Counted from the stretch's first letter, positions 7,315 through 16,099 are shown. The stretch is DNA of 64,000 nucleotides from UKL13-2 sp038321965 (GCA_038321965.1 JBBQFL010000001.1:353139-417138); one strand, 5' to 3'. A program made the numbers and translations. Notes: generated by a model not told the origin, from the sequence alone.

Positions 7315-8253
7315 TTAGAAGCCCGCTTGCACGGATAGGTAACTGCCACGTTGACGGCTGCTGTAGTCGTTCGTGCCAAAGGACTTCGCTATTTCTTTGC
7401 CGATGGTACCCAGATCAACATATGCCACCGTCAATGAAACGTTGCGGGTCGGAAAATAGGCGATGAAAAAATCGTGCGCGGCGCTTTCGTTGTCCGCTGC
7501 CAGATTGCGTGGCTTAGCGCGATATTCGGCACCCACGGCCAGTTTGCGTGTGAACAGGTAGGCAATTGAAGCTTCGGGTTGAATGCGATAACTATCCCGC
7601 TTGTCGCCACCGAAGCCAAGCAGACCGAACTGGTTGGCCTTGGTTGCGCGGAGGGTGACGTTCGCAAGGATGCTTTCGCTTAGATAAAGCTTGGTGGCCG
7701 ATACGTAAACGTCTGTACCGTTGTCGCTCTTGGCGCCGAGATTCTTTGGGCTGAAGTTAGTGACGCCAAGGACTGGAATGTCGAGGCCCTTGTTTCTCTT
7801 GGACATCACGCCGACCGCGACCTGCGGCGCCCATGTATCCTGATCGTAGACGATATCGCCGAACAGCTTGACTTTGACGCCAAAAATATCCTGTCTGATC
7901 CGTGACTGGCCTTTGACGCTGAGCAGGCCAGAGCGGAATTTGAATTCCTGATTGGCGAATGACAACTCTACGCGGTCAAACAATCCGACCGCAACGCCGA
8001 AACTGCCGAGCGACTGATCGTCGGTGCGCACTGCTGTGTAGTGCACGTTTGCGCCGACTGAGTCGCGAGTGCCATAGCCTGTGATGACTGCCCATGGTGT
8101 AAGCCCGCCGCCGCCCGCACCCTCGACCTGACTGACACCACCAGTGGCGAGCAGCTTGCCCTGGTCGGCGAAATTGAACCCCTCGGCATGCGACGCGGTG
8201 TACAAGCCAAAAACAATGACCCCCGCTAATACCTTTTGAATAACTCGCTTCAT
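7315..8253 (-). CDS. DUF3034 family protein, predicted outer-membrane barrel (copy 2)
   Basis: A 312-residue paralogue of the protein at 5220-6125. The start ATG 8253 has AGGGAG 7 nt upstream; the signal peptide ends near SHA-E. It keeps LLATGGVSQVEG and GGGLTPWAV at the mature N-terminus and ends in YLSVQAGF, again an outer-membrane-type terminal strand. It has extra residues in the middle (about VLGVTNFSPKN) and near the C-terminus. It is first gene of the DUF3034-globin operon 2. What it transports or binds is unknown; the constant pairing suggests joint work with the globin. Confidence 0.85.
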   Translation of the reverse strand: MKRVIQKVLAGVIVFGLYTASHAEGFNFADQGKLLATGGVSQVEGAGGGGLTPWAVITGYGTRDSVGANVHYTAVRTDDQSLGSFGVAVGLFDRVELSFANQEFKFRSGLLSVKGQSRIRQDIFGVKVKLFGDIVYDQDTWAPQVAVGVMSKRNKGLDIPVLGVTNFSPKNLGAKSDNGTDVYVSATKLYLSESILANVTLRATKANQFGLLGFGGDKRDSYRIQPEASIAYLFTRKLAVGAEYRAKPRNLAADNESAAHDFFIAYFPTRNVSLTVAYVDLGTIGKEIAKSFGTNDYSSRQRGSYLSVQAGF

Positions 8254-8618
8254 ACGAACTCTCCCTCTGTGAAAAAAACTTTTATTTACCGTGAACGTAC
8301 CCGGCATCGCGAAAATCGTTCCCGGGCACACTGCTGGAAAGCGGCCGGAAAATTGTTGTGTGATCTCCAATACCCATGTTTTGTTTTGGGCAAGAGGCAC
8401 ACATCACACGCGGGATTACGCGGCCACCAAACACCCGGATGTGGGTTTCTCCGGGAAATTGCTCGGCTTTCGCGCCAATTTTGTGAACTGGTTCACGGTA
8501 TGGCGCAAATGAATACAAACTTGGCGAAAACGATCTGCGGTCCGAGCAGGCGGGGATGCACTGGCGACCGAGGAGGCAGTACGTGGCGGGCGCAGAATGC
8601 GGCTACAATTGAAAAATT
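8254..8618. other. Region upstream of DUF3034/globin operon 2 and tRNA-Gly
   Basis: A 365-bp divergent gap. It contains GTGAAC-TG-GTTCAC (8483-8496), an inverted repeat whose half-sites also occur upstream of DUF3034 copy 1, and a -10-like TACAAT (8604-8609) ten bases before the tRNA. No coding sequence is supported in either direction. Confidence 0.35.
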
Positions 8619-8692
8619 GCGGGCGTCGTATAATGGTAATACCCTAGCTTCCCAAGCTAGAGCCGACGGTTCGATTCCGTTCGCCCGCTCCA
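8619..8692 (+). tRNA. tRNA-Gly (anticodon CCC)
   Basis: A full cloverleaf: acceptor GCGGGCG pairs with CGCCCGC, the anticodon stem CTAGC/GCTAG encloses TTCCCAA, and the T arm holds GGTTCGATTCC. The CCA end is encoded. Anticodon CCC reads GGG. A -10-like TACAAT lies ten bases upstream and a terminator follows. Confidence 0.96.
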
Positions 8693-8698
8693 ACAAAG

Positions 8699-8727
8699 TG
8701 GCCCACAAGTTAGTGGGCCATTCTCTT
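8699..8727 (+). terminator. Terminator after tRNA-Gly
   Basis: An 8-bp perfect stem TGGCCCAC/GTGGGCCA (8699-8706 and 8713-8720) is followed by TTCTCTTT. It is placed directly after the tRNA 3' end. Confidence 0.75.
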
Positions 8728-8787
8728 TATGTAGTCGGAAATAACGCTAAATCAAATCACTGACCAGTGCGGCTCGCGTTTGATTGT

Positions 8788-8880
8788 TCACTTCAAGTAC
8801 AAATAGCGGCGATTGGCCTGACTTTCACCCGCGAATGCAGCTTTCAGATTGTCGTATGTTCTAGAGCCTTTGAGCTTTAT
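8788..8880 (-). pseudogene. Rubrerythrin N-terminal remnant
   Basis: About 30 codons read KLKGSRTYDNLKAAF and AGESQANRRYLY, the signature N-terminus of rubrerythrin, including the first diiron-ligand Glu of the AGESQAN helix. Homology stops after LYLK at a TGA, whereas intact rubrerythrins continue for at least another 100 residues. The codon at the expected start is ATA (8878-8880) rather than ATG, yet an AGGGG Shine-Dalgarno-like site is still 8 nt upstream. The gene therefore lost its start codon and most of its body. An open frame extends upstream to 9000, but that part looks unrelated. Confidence 0.7.
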
Positions 8881-9092
8881 GATGAATCCCCTGTTCTGTA
8901 ATCGATTGATGGTCTGCGAGTCTGCTGGTCCGCATGCGGCAGGAAGTAAGTAAACGAGGTTCGGGGCAATTGTTCCAATAGATTGAGTAGATGCTTTCAA
9001 TTGAAGGCGCTATGAAACGCCGACCACGTCATCTGCCGCAATGCTGAAAAGAGTGCGTGCTACCATCGTGCTTGGTCATCACGTCCAAACCC
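8881..9092. other. Noncoding stretch upstream of mutY
   Basis: This region lies between the rubrerythrin remnant and mutY. It includes the former upstream region of the remnant and should hold the mutY promoter. No clear -35/-10 pair, RNA or gene is visible. Confidence 0.4.
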
Positions 9093-10148
9093 ATGAGCAC
9101 GTTTGCAAGAAAAATAATCGCCTGGCAGAAGCGTAACGGGCGGCACGATTTACCCTGGCAGAACACGCGCGATCCGTATCGAATCTGGCTGTCTGAAGTC
9201 ATGCTGCAGCAGACTCAGGTTTCGGCAGTCTTATCCTATTACCAACGCTTTCTGTCGCGGTTCCCCGATGTGGCTACCTTGGCACGCGCTTCATTGGATG
9301 AGGTGATGCCATTTTGGGCGGGGCTGGGCTATTACGCCCGCGCGCGAAATCTGCACCGTGGAGCGCAACAGATCATGACGCTACACGGTGGCGATTTCCC
9401 TAATGAATTTGAAGCAATTCACGCATTGTCTGGCATTGGTCGTTCTACGGCTGCAGCGGTCAGCGCATTCGCATTTGGCCAGCGGCGCGCGATACTCGAC
9501 GGCAATGTCAAACGCGTATTTGCGCGCCATTTTTGTATTGATGGAGATGTGAAGACAAAACCTGTAGAAGATCTATTGTGGCGCACTGCAGAGTCACAGT
9601 TGCCGCGCGTTGACATCGAGGCGTACACACAGGGCTTGATGGACCTGGGTAGCACGGTGTGCAAGCGCAGCAAGCCTGCGTGCCTGCTTTGTCCGGTGGC
9701 GAAGAGCTGCCGCGCATTGGGCGAGGGACGAGTCGATGAACTGCCTGGTAGAGGCCCGAAGCGGGAAATCCCGCGGCAGCAAATCCGAATGCTGGTGATT
9801 ATTACCAATGGCGAAGTATTGTTGGAAAGACGCCCACCTACTGGCATCTGGGGTGGGCTATGGAGCTTTCCGGAGTTGGGTCTTGAGGCAGATATTCCTG
9901 CAGCCATACACTTGCGCCTCGGTCTGAATGTCAACGGCGTGCGCGAAATGCCGATAGTCGATCACGGCTTTACCCATTTCTCGCTGACGATTTTCCCTGT
10001 CGAAATTACACTGGAAAAGCAGCTCAGTCGCGCAATGGAGCCGGGAACAATATGGCTAAATCTTGAGGATGCCATGGAGGCCGCGATTCCTGCCCCGGTA
10101 AAACGCATTCTCGAGATTACGAGGTCGGCTCAAGCAATCAAGCGCTGA
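9093..10148 (+). CDS. mutY: Adenine DNA glycosylase MutY
   Basis: A 351-residue A/G-specific adenine glycosylase that removes adenine opposite 8-oxoguanine. The catalytic Glu is in LSEVMLQQTQV, the helix-hairpin-helix in HALSGIGRSTAAA, and the catalytic Asp in LDGNVKRVFAR. The [4Fe-4S] ligands are C-X6-C-X2-C-X5-C (CKRSKPACLLCPVAKSC). A C-terminal NUDIX-like 8-oxoG recognition domain includes VLLERRPPTGIWGGLWSFPE. The ATG at 9093 fits family N-termini; an upstream GTG at 9057 would add 12 residues. The 3' end overlaps the convergent LON-domain gene by 19 bp. Confidence 0.96.
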   Translation: MSTFARKIIAWQKRNGRHDLPWQNTRDPYRIWLSEVMLQQTQVSAVLSYYQRFLSRFPDVATLARASLDEVMPFWAGLGYYARARNLHRGAQQIMTLHGGDFPNEFEAIHALSGIGRSTAAAVSAFAFGQRRAILDGNVKRVFARHFCIDGDVKTKPVEDLLWRTAESQLPRVDIEAYTQGLMDLGSTVCKRSKPACLLCPVAKSCRALGEGRVDELPGRGPKREIPRQQIRMLVIITNGEVLLERRPPTGIWGGLWSFPELGLEADIPAAIHLRLGLNVNGVREMPIVDHGFTHFSLTIFPVEITLEKQLSRAMEPGTIWLNLEDAMEAAIPAPVKRILEITRSAQAIKR

Positions 10149-10774
10149 TCAATCAAAAATTTGTGCAAGATCCCAAGTCGGATTTCTGCATCGGTGAGCT
10201 CAAGCATTTTTTGTTTTATCACGTTGCTGAATGGCAGAAACTCAGTCAGCCGGTAACCGACCCATGCCGCATCTTCGAAACTCTGCTGCGCCACTTCAAC
10301 TGAACCAACCTTGGCGTAGATCTTTGCCAGAAAATCTGCACAGGCAATGTGCTCCGGGCAATCGCAATGGTCATCGTCTGGCAGGATCGAAACATTGGCA
10401 ACGATTAGTCCACTCATTGAGACAGTCCGCTCCATGATGCGAAACCGGGCGGCACCCGTAACGCGGACCTGCAGGATACCAAGATCCGGCATGTCCCAAT
10501 CCGCGATAAAAGCGAGCGTGCCGACTAACTCCGGAACTGCGGTTGGCCCAACCTCCTCGCCTTCACGAATGAGTGAAACGCCGAAAGGCTCTCCTTTTTT
10601 GAGACAAATTTTGGCCATTTCGAGGTAGCGCTGCTCAAATATTTTAAGCGCCATCGTGCCGCCAGGAAACAACACCGACCCCAATGGAAAAATTGGCAGG
10701 TCGGATTTTGTCTCCGGATTCAGCTTGAACATGCTGCGAATCGAGTCAGGAATGGTGGAAATAAGCGACCCCAT
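10130..10774 (-). CDS. LON peptidase substrate-binding domain protein
   Basis: About 214 residues from the ATG at 10774. It matches the N-terminal substrate-binding domain of Lon protease: LPIFPLGSVLFPGGTMALKIFEQRYLEM near the start (shown for its key PLG-LFPGG-FE-RY pattern), then IREGEEVG. There is no AAA+ or protease domain. Stand-alone LON-domain proteins are common in proteobacteria; their function is not settled. It follows rapZ by 25 nt on the same strand and overlaps mutY at its 3' end. No good Shine-Dalgarno is seen, so the start is uncertain. Confidence 0.85.
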   Translation of the reverse strand: MGSLISTIPDSIRSMFKLNPETKSDLPIFPLGSVLFPGGTMALKIFEQRYLEMAKICLKKGEPFGVSLIREGEEVGPTAVPELVGTLAFIADWDMPDLGILQVRVTGAARFRIMERTVSMSGLIVANVSILPDDDHCDCPEHIACADFLAKIYAKVGSVEVAQQSFEDAAWVGYRLTEFLPFSNVIKQKMLELTDAEIRLGILHKFLIDQRLIA

Positions 10775-10799
10775 GAAAATCAATAATCAAATGGCCGTA

Positions 10800-11636
10800 T
10801 CAGCTGAGGTCCCGATGGCGCACCAGCACCTGTTGGTCAGATCCAAAGCGATGTGCAAGCTCCTCGACCACATAAACTGATCGGTGTTGTCCGCCAGTGC
10901 AGCCGATCGCAATCGTCAGCGCTGCGCGATTGTCGCGCATGTATGAAGGCAGCCAGCGGATCAGAAAAGATGCGATGTCGTCAATCAGGTGTGCGACATT
11001 CAAGTCCGACTGAAGAAATGTCTTGACCGCTTCATCTTTGCCGCTAAGCGGTCGAAGCAACGGGTCATAAAACGGATTTGGCAGGAAGCGCACGTCGAAC
11101 ACGAGATCCGCGTCGATGGGAATACCGTGCTTGAAACCAAAAGACTGGAATGCGAGCGCGATTCGATTGCGGTCAACGGCCAGCCAATCCTTGATCCAAC
11201 TTCGCAATGTGTTCGGACCAATGTCGGAGGTATCCATGCGGTGCCCGAGTTCTGCAATATCCGCCAGAATCCGGCGCTCTTCCTTGATACATGCAATCAC
11301 ACCCGAGGCGATCTTGTCGGCAAGCGGATGGGGGCGCCTGGTCTCAGAAAATCTTCTGGCAAGCGCCTCATCGTTGGCTTCGAGAAAAATAACACGAAAA
11401 TCTACACTGTCAGACGCCAGTTTGCGAATCGTGTCCGGCAAGGTTTTGATGGTCTCGCCGCTACGCGCATCGATGCTGATGGCAATTTTTTCGCTGCTAG
11501 ATTTCTTTGTCTCAATCAGCGCACCAATGAGGCCGGCGGGAAGATTGTCTACCGCAAAATAACCGGCGTCTTCGAGCGCATTGAGTGCGACGCTCTTGCC
11601 AGAACCTGACAGACCGCTAAGAAGGACAAGTTGCAT
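10800..11636 (-). CDS. rapZ: RNase adapter protein RapZ
   Basis: A 278-residue P-loop protein. Walker A is GLSGSGKS at the N-terminus; the Walker B region lies in DNLPAGL and VIFLEANDEALARRF. The C-terminal half contains FDVRFLPNPFYDPLLRPLSGKDEAV and GCTGGQHRSVYV, the conserved RapZ core. In Escherichia coli RapZ senses glucosamine-6-phosphate and presents the GlmZ small RNA to RNase E. Whether GlmZ-like RNAs exist here is not shown. Its place after ptsN-hprK is the usual proteobacterial order. Confidence 0.95.
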   Translation of the reverse strand: MQLVLLSGLSGSGKSVALNALEDAGYFAVDNLPAGLIGALIETKKSSSEKIAISIDARSGETIKTLPDTIRKLASDSVDFRVIFLEANDEALARRFSETRRPHPLADKIASGVIACIKEERRILADIAELGHRMDTSDIGPNTLRSWIKDWLAVDRNRIALAFQSFGFKHGIPIDADLVFDVRFLPNPFYDPLLRPLSGKDEAVKTFLQSDLNVAHLIDDIASFLIRWLPSYMRDNRAALTIAIGCTGGQHRSVYVVEELAHRFGSDQQVLVRHRDLS

Positions 11637-11686
11637 CGGATTCGGCCGCTTTTAGTCCGCCGCACGGTTATCGGAGCAAGCCGACT

Positions 11687-12700
11687 TCATTCCGTGCCGT
11701 AGGCGCGAAATGCGCTGGTATCGCCGAACCGATCACTCGCGCTCTCGGCTGTGGCTCCGTCCGGTTGCTCGCGCATTGCCTCTTCGTGTCGATCGATAAA
11801 ATCTTTCGTCGAGTCATAGCCGCGGGTTTGCAGGATGTAGTTGCGCACCGCCGCTTCCACTAGCACAGCAAGATTGCGCCCCGCAACGACCGCCAACGTT
11901 ACCGTCGGAATTTCCACCCCCAAAATCGCCGTCGTGCTGGACTTTGTCTGTAACCGATCAAGCTCGCGGAAATATTCGTCCGTGGGACGCTCAAGGTGGA
12001 CAATCAGTCGCAGAGTCTTGCGTGGTCTGACGGCAGTCTCACCAAAAATTGCCCGTATATTTAGTACGCCGATGCCACGCACTTCAAGAAAATCGCGCAG
12101 CAAAGCGGGACAACGGCCCTGAATGGTTTCGGGTCCGACTTGGTAGAGTTCCACTGCGTCGTCAGCCACCAGGCCCGCACCGCGCGAAATCAGTTCAAGC
12201 GCAAGTTCGCTCTTACCGATTTGTGAGTTGCCGGTGATTAGTGTTCCGAATCCGAGCACGTCAAGAAAAACGCCATGGCTGGTAGTGACCTCGGATAACT
12301 CGCGTTGCAAATAAGGTCGTAGCAAATTGACGAATACACGGCTCTGCTTCTGCGAAAGGAACAAGGGCGTGCTGTATTCGTCACAGGCTGCAATCAGAAA
12401 ATCAGGCGCGTCAGCACCGTCACACAGGAAAATACACAGGGTTTCCCCGTCGCACAGGGCGTTGAGGCTCTCAGCGCGCGCATCTGGAGGCTGGTTGCTG
12501 AGATAGGCCAGATCACTGAAGCCCAGTGCCTGCATTAGAATCGGATGGATTAGATTAAGGTGTCCAACCAATCCCACGCCGGGGCGATTCAAGGCTTCGT
12601 GCGTTAGTTCGCGCGACGCGCCTTTCTGACCGGCCACCCAAGTCAGTTGCAGCTTTTCACGCCTCTCATCAAATAGTTGCTGTACGCTCAATCGCGGCAT
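11687..12700 (-). CDS. hprK: HPr kinase/phosphorylase
   Basis: A 337-residue bifunctional enzyme that phosphorylates or dephosphorylates HPr at Ser46. The P loop is GNSQIGKSELALEL, followed by GAGLVADDAVEL and the family signature around LEVRGIGVLNI. The N-terminal domain starts LSVQQLFDERREKLQLTW. The start overlaps the end of ptsN by 32 nt, so the two are translationally linked. In proteobacteria lacking sugar-transporting PTS components, HprK and PtsN belong to a regulatory phosphorelay. EI and HPr are not in this window. The C-terminal tail (GATAESASDRF) is variable. Confidence 0.95.
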   Translation of the reverse strand: MPRLSVQQLFDERREKLQLTWVAGQKGASRELTHEALNRPGVGLVGHLNLIHPILMQALGFSDLAYLSNQPPDARAESLNALCDGETLCIFLCDGADAPDFLIAACDEYSTPLFLSQKQSRVFVNLLRPYLQRELSEVTTSHGVFLDVLGFGTLITGNSQIGKSELALELISRGAGLVADDAVELYQVGPETIQGRCPALLRDFLEVRGIGVLNIRAIFGETAVRPRKTLRLIVHLERPTDEYFRELDRLQTKSSTTAILGVEIPTVTLAVVAGRNLAVLVEAAVRNYILQTRGYDSTKDFIDRHEEAMREQPDGATAESASDRFGDTSAFRAYGTE

Positions 12701-13154
12701 ACGGCGACCACTCGGTCAGTAATTTGTGTATGGCAACAGGATCGGTTTCATTTAGCAATGCTTCGCGCAAATCGGCGTCGCTGAAAATTTGCGCCAGCTC
12801 AGAAAGCATATTCAGATGCTGTTCAGTTGCGTGCTCCGGAACGAGCATGGCGAAAACCAGGCGCACTGGCGCGCCATCGGGTGACTCGAACGGAATGCCT
12901 TCTTTCGCGCGAACGAATACGGCAACGGTATCGCGCAAGTTTTTGATACGCCCGTGCGGAATGGCGACCTGAAATCCTAATCCAGTCGAGCCGAGTTTCT
13001 CGCGTGCGAAGAGCGCGTCAAAAACACTCGCTCTGGAGATGCGATTTTCATTTTCGAACATCAGACCAATTTGTTCAAACAGGCGCTTCTTGCTGGTCAC
13101 ATCAACGTCGAGAGCGATGCGCGAAGTCGGTAATGTTTTACAAATGAAATTCAT
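12669..13154 (-). CDS. ptsN: PTS IIA-like nitrogen-regulatory protein PtsN
   Basis: A 161-residue EIIA of the Ntr type. The phosphorylated His is in VAIPHGRI, and the LGSTGLGFQ motif precedes it. The start is the ATG at 13154; the in-frame upstream codons do not resemble the family. It forms part of the rpoN-hpf-ptsN-hprK-rapZ block. PtsN is known to control potassium transporters and stress responses by protein contact according to its phosphorylation state. Confidence 0.94.
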   Translation of the reverse strand: MNFICKTLPTSRIALDVDVTSKKRLFEQIGLMFENENRISRASVFDALFAREKLGSTGLGFQVAIPHGRIKNLRDTVAVFVRAKEGIPFESPDGAPVRLVFAMLVPEHATEQHLNMLSELAQIFSDADLREALLNETDPVAIHKLLTEWSPYAAIERTATI

Positions 13155-13345
13155 CGGGGGAATACGAAGTAGCGAGGCGGGGTTCACAGCTTGCAAGTCT
13201 GCCGGGAAAGGCCCGTAGGATAACGCCTTTTTGATGCCGCAGGGAAACGACACGCAGGGCGCGCTGGAGGGCATCTGCGGCAATTCAAGAGGTAAATCCG
13301 CGGCAAAAATGACGAAGCGGCCGACGTGAAGTCGGCCGCATGGCT

Positions 13346-13675
13346 CTACTGAGGATCTGTGGGAAGCCGCTTTAGCGCCGCAATATCATGCTTATTCTTG
13401 ACTTTTTCCTTGTGTTTGATGATCTGCCGGTCCAGTTTATCTACCAGCAGGTCGATCGCTGCATACATGTCTGGATTTTCACTTTCGACAAATATATCTT
13501 TGCCGGAAAGATGTACGTTGGCTTCGATTTTTTGTCGTAGTTTTTCTACGCTCAGAATCATGTTTACGTCGATCACGTGATCGAAATGCCGGTTGATTCT
13601 GGTCATCTTGGAAAAAACGTAATCACGTATGGATGGCGTGATTTCGAGGTGATGGCCGGTCATGTTCAAATTCAT
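13346..13675 (-). CDS. hpf: Ribosome hibernation promoting factor
   Basis: A 109-residue HPF/YfiA protein of the short type. It binds the 30S decoding region and silences ribosomes in stationary phase. The N-terminus MNLNMTGHHLEITPSIRDYV and the KDIFVESENPDMYAAID segment (key pattern E-DMYAAID) are family hallmarks, with a basic end KHKEKVKNKH. The ATG at 13675 has AAGGAG 8 nt upstream, preferred over a start six codons earlier. It lies downstream of rpoN in the usual order. Confidence 0.95.
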   Translation of the reverse strand: MNLNMTGHHLEITPSIRDYVFSKMTRINRHFDHVIDVNMILSVEKLRQKIEANVHLSGKDIFVESENPDMYAAIDLLVDKLDRQIIKHKEKVKNKHDIAALKRLPTDPQ

Positions 13676-13808
13676 TTGCCAATCTCCTTTCAAGAGTTGC
13701 CTACGCGCTATGTAGATGCCTAGTGCAACCGATACAAGTTAACGACATGAATGCACTCAACAACATAACTACCTGACTACAGATACAACTCTAAAGCGAT
13801 CAAACCCG

Positions 13809-15293
13809 TCACGAAATATTGCTACTAAAATACTTGCGCAGATTTGCAGGCTGTATTTGCATCGCCTCCCGATACTTGGCAACCGTTCGCCTTGCAACGA
13901 CAATCCCTTGTTGCCCCAGAATATCCGAAATCCGGTGGTCCGAGAGCGGTTTTTTTGCATCTTCGGCGTGAACCAATTGTTTAATCAATGCTCTGATCGC
14001 GATCGATGAACAGGCACCCCCTTCGTCGGTTGCGACGCTGGAGCCAAAGAAATATTTCAGCTCGAATATTCCGCGCGGTGTAAGCATGTACTTCTGCGTT
14101 GTCACGCGAGAAATAGTAGATTCATGCAATCCGACTTGATCCGCAATTTCCCGCAGGACCAACGGTCGCATGGCAACTTCGCCATGGTCGAAAAAATGCC
14201 GTTGACGCTCTACGATGGCTTGTGTCACACGCAAAATGGTGTCGAATCGTTGCTGCACATTTTTGATCAGCCACCGTGCTTCTTGCAATTGACCGGCGAG
14301 ATTTTTTCCGTCAGCATCGCGGCTCTTGTGCAATAAATCTGCATACAGCTTATTCACACGCAGCTTAGGCATGGCCTCCGCGTTGAGCTGCGCCACCCAT
14401 TTCCCGCCCACCTTCTTGACGACCACATCGGCGATCACGTAGCGGATATCGCCTTGACCAAAATTACGACTGGGTTTGGGGTCAAGCGATACGATCAGGT
14501 CACGTACTTGCTTGACTTCCAGATCGTCACAACGAAGAAGGCGCTTCAATTTGACGAAATCGCGCGATGCTAGCAGGTCGAGATGTTGGTCCGCGACCTG
14601 AAGTGCGCGTCCGCGTTGCGGGGTATTTTCCGGCAGTGCCTTGAGCTGTAACGCGAGACACTCCGAAAGAGACCTGGCGGCGACGCCAGTCGGTTCCAGA
14701 GCCTGGACGCGTCGCAATGCGATGAGCAGATCGTCGGGTTCAACTTCCATATGCTCGGCGATCATGGAGCACAAATCATCCATGTCGTGAGTGAGATAGC
14801 CGTCTTCGTCCAAGTGGGCGATCAAGATCATGGCAAGGCGTTTGTCGCGCTCAGGCAGTGACATTAGCGAAAGTTGAGTGAGCAGACTCTCCTGCAAGGT
14901 GGCTTCGGCCGCGGCCAATTGGGAGTACTCGCTATCTTCATCGTCATCGCTGCGCTGTGAAGCGGCGGCGTAACTGCTTCCATTGTCCATGGAGGCGTCA
15001 AAAGACTGCTCAGTGCGATCATCGCTTTCGTTTGGGCCACTGTCAGCAGATGCTTGCGCCGACGATTCTCCTGAAGGCGCTGAATTGTAGTCGTTTGCGC
15101 CATTTGAGTTCGCGGGAGTCTCTACAGTTTCACCGCTCAGCTCCACACGTTCGAGCAGTGGATTTTCCAGCAAATAGCGTTCAAGTTCCTGATTCAAGTC
15201 TACGGTGGAGAGCTGCAACAGCTTGATTGACAGCTGCAATTGCGGCGTCAACGTCAGGTGCTGCGAGAGCTTGAGCTGGAGACTTTGCTTCAT
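13809..15293 (-). CDS. rpoN: RNA polymerase sigma-54 factor RpoN
   Basis: A 494-residue sigma-54. Region I at the N-terminus is Gln- and Leu-rich (LKLSQHLTLTPQLQLSIKLL). An acidic linker (about residues 60-120) follows, then the core-binding domain. The C-terminal domain has the helix-turn-helix (IADQVGLHESTISRVT) and ends with the RpoN box ARRTVAKYRE that contacts the -24 element. It directs transcription that needs AAA+ activators, classically for nitrogen, pili and motility genes. It follows lptB by 32 nt, the conserved lpt-rpoN linkage. Confidence 0.97.
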   Translation of the reverse strand: MKQSLQLKLSQHLTLTPQLQLSIKLLQLSTVDLNQELERYLLENPLLERVELSGETVETPANSNGANDYNSAPSGESSAQASADSGPNESDDRTEQSFDASMDNGSSYAAASQRSDDDEDSEYSQLAAAEATLQESLLTQLSLMSLPERDKRLAMILIAHLDEDGYLTHDMDDLCSMIAEHMEVEPDDLLIALRRVQALEPTGVAARSLSECLALQLKALPENTPQRGRALQVADQHLDLLASRDFVKLKRLLRCDDLEVKQVRDLIVSLDPKPSRNFGQGDIRYVIADVVVKKVGGKWVAQLNAEAMPKLRVNKLYADLLHKSRDADGKNLAGQLQEARWLIKNVQQRFDTILRVTQAIVERQRHFFDHGEVAMRPLVLREIADQVGLHESTISRVTTQKYMLTPRGIFELKYFFGSSVATDEGGACSSIAIRALIKQLVHAEDAKKPLSDHRISDILGQQGIVVARRTVAKYREAMQIQPANLRKYFSSNIS

Positions 15294-15325
15294 TGGAGAG
15301 CTGATACCACCGTTACCGTACTACA

Positions 15326-16099
15326 CTACAAGCGGAAGTTTTCTCCTAAGTAAACTTTGCGTACCGCTTCATTATGGATGATTTCCGACGGTTTCCCGAA
15401 GGCGAGGACGGTGCCTTCGTTGATGATGTATGCGTGATCGCATATTCCCAGTGTTTCTCGGACGTTGTGATCGGTAATGAGCACGCCAATGCCGCGGCGC
15501 TTCAGGAATTTAATAATCTCCTGTATGTCGATCACCGCGATTGGATCAACACCCGCAAACGGCTCGTCGAGCAAAATGAATCGGGGCTCGACGGCCAGTG
15601 CGCGTGCAATTTCAACACGCCGCCGTTCGCCGCCTGACAAGCTGACAGCCGGACTGTTGCGCAAATGCTCAATATGCAATTCGTCGAGCAGGGATTCGCG
15701 CTTGGCGTCAATTTCCTCGCTGGTCAAATCGCGCAGCTCCAGCACCGCCTGAATATTCTCCGCGACCGTGAGCTTGCGAAAGATCGAGGCCTCCTGCGGC
15801 AAATAGGAAAGGCCCAATCGCGACCGTCGAAAAATTGGCAATCTCGACAGATCATTGCCGTCCAGAAATATCCTCCCGCCATCGACAGGCACCAGGCCCA
15901 CGATCATATAGAAGCACGTCGTCTTGCCCGCCCCGTTTGGGCCTAGCAGGCCGACAATTTCGCCGCTCTCTACCGAAAAGGAAACATCACTGACGACGGC
16001 GCGCTTACGGTACGATTTGCGAAGTCCTTCGACACGCAATACGCTTTTTTGAGCAAGAACACTGTCGGCTGCGCTGAGTGACTCGACTGGTTGGTTCAT
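15326..16099 (-). CDS. lptB: LPS export ABC ATPase LptB
   Basis: The cytoplasmic ATPase of the LptB2FGC lipopolysaccharide transporter. From ATG 16099 it is 257 residues. Walker A is GLLGPNGAGKTT, the Q loop is LPQEASIF, the signature is LSGGERRR, Walker B is FILLDEPFAGVDP, and the switch His is in ITDHNVRE. An upstream TTG at 16120 is a less likely start. The N-terminal ~20 residues before LRVEGLRKSY are longer than usual. It lies downstream of lptA and upstream of rpoN. Confidence 0.96.
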   Translation of the reverse strand: MNQPVESLSAADSVLAQKSVLRVEGLRKSYRKRAVVSDVSFSVESGEIVGLLGPNGAGKTTCFYMIVGLVPVDGGRIFLDGNDLSRLPIFRRSRLGLSYLPQEASIFRKLTVAENIQAVLELRDLTSEEIDAKRESLLDELHIEHLRNSPAVSLSGGERRRVEIARALAVEPRFILLDEPFAGVDPIAVIDIQEIIKFLKRRGIGVLITDHNVRETLGICDHAYIINEGTVLAFGKPSEIIHNEAVRKVYLGENFRL

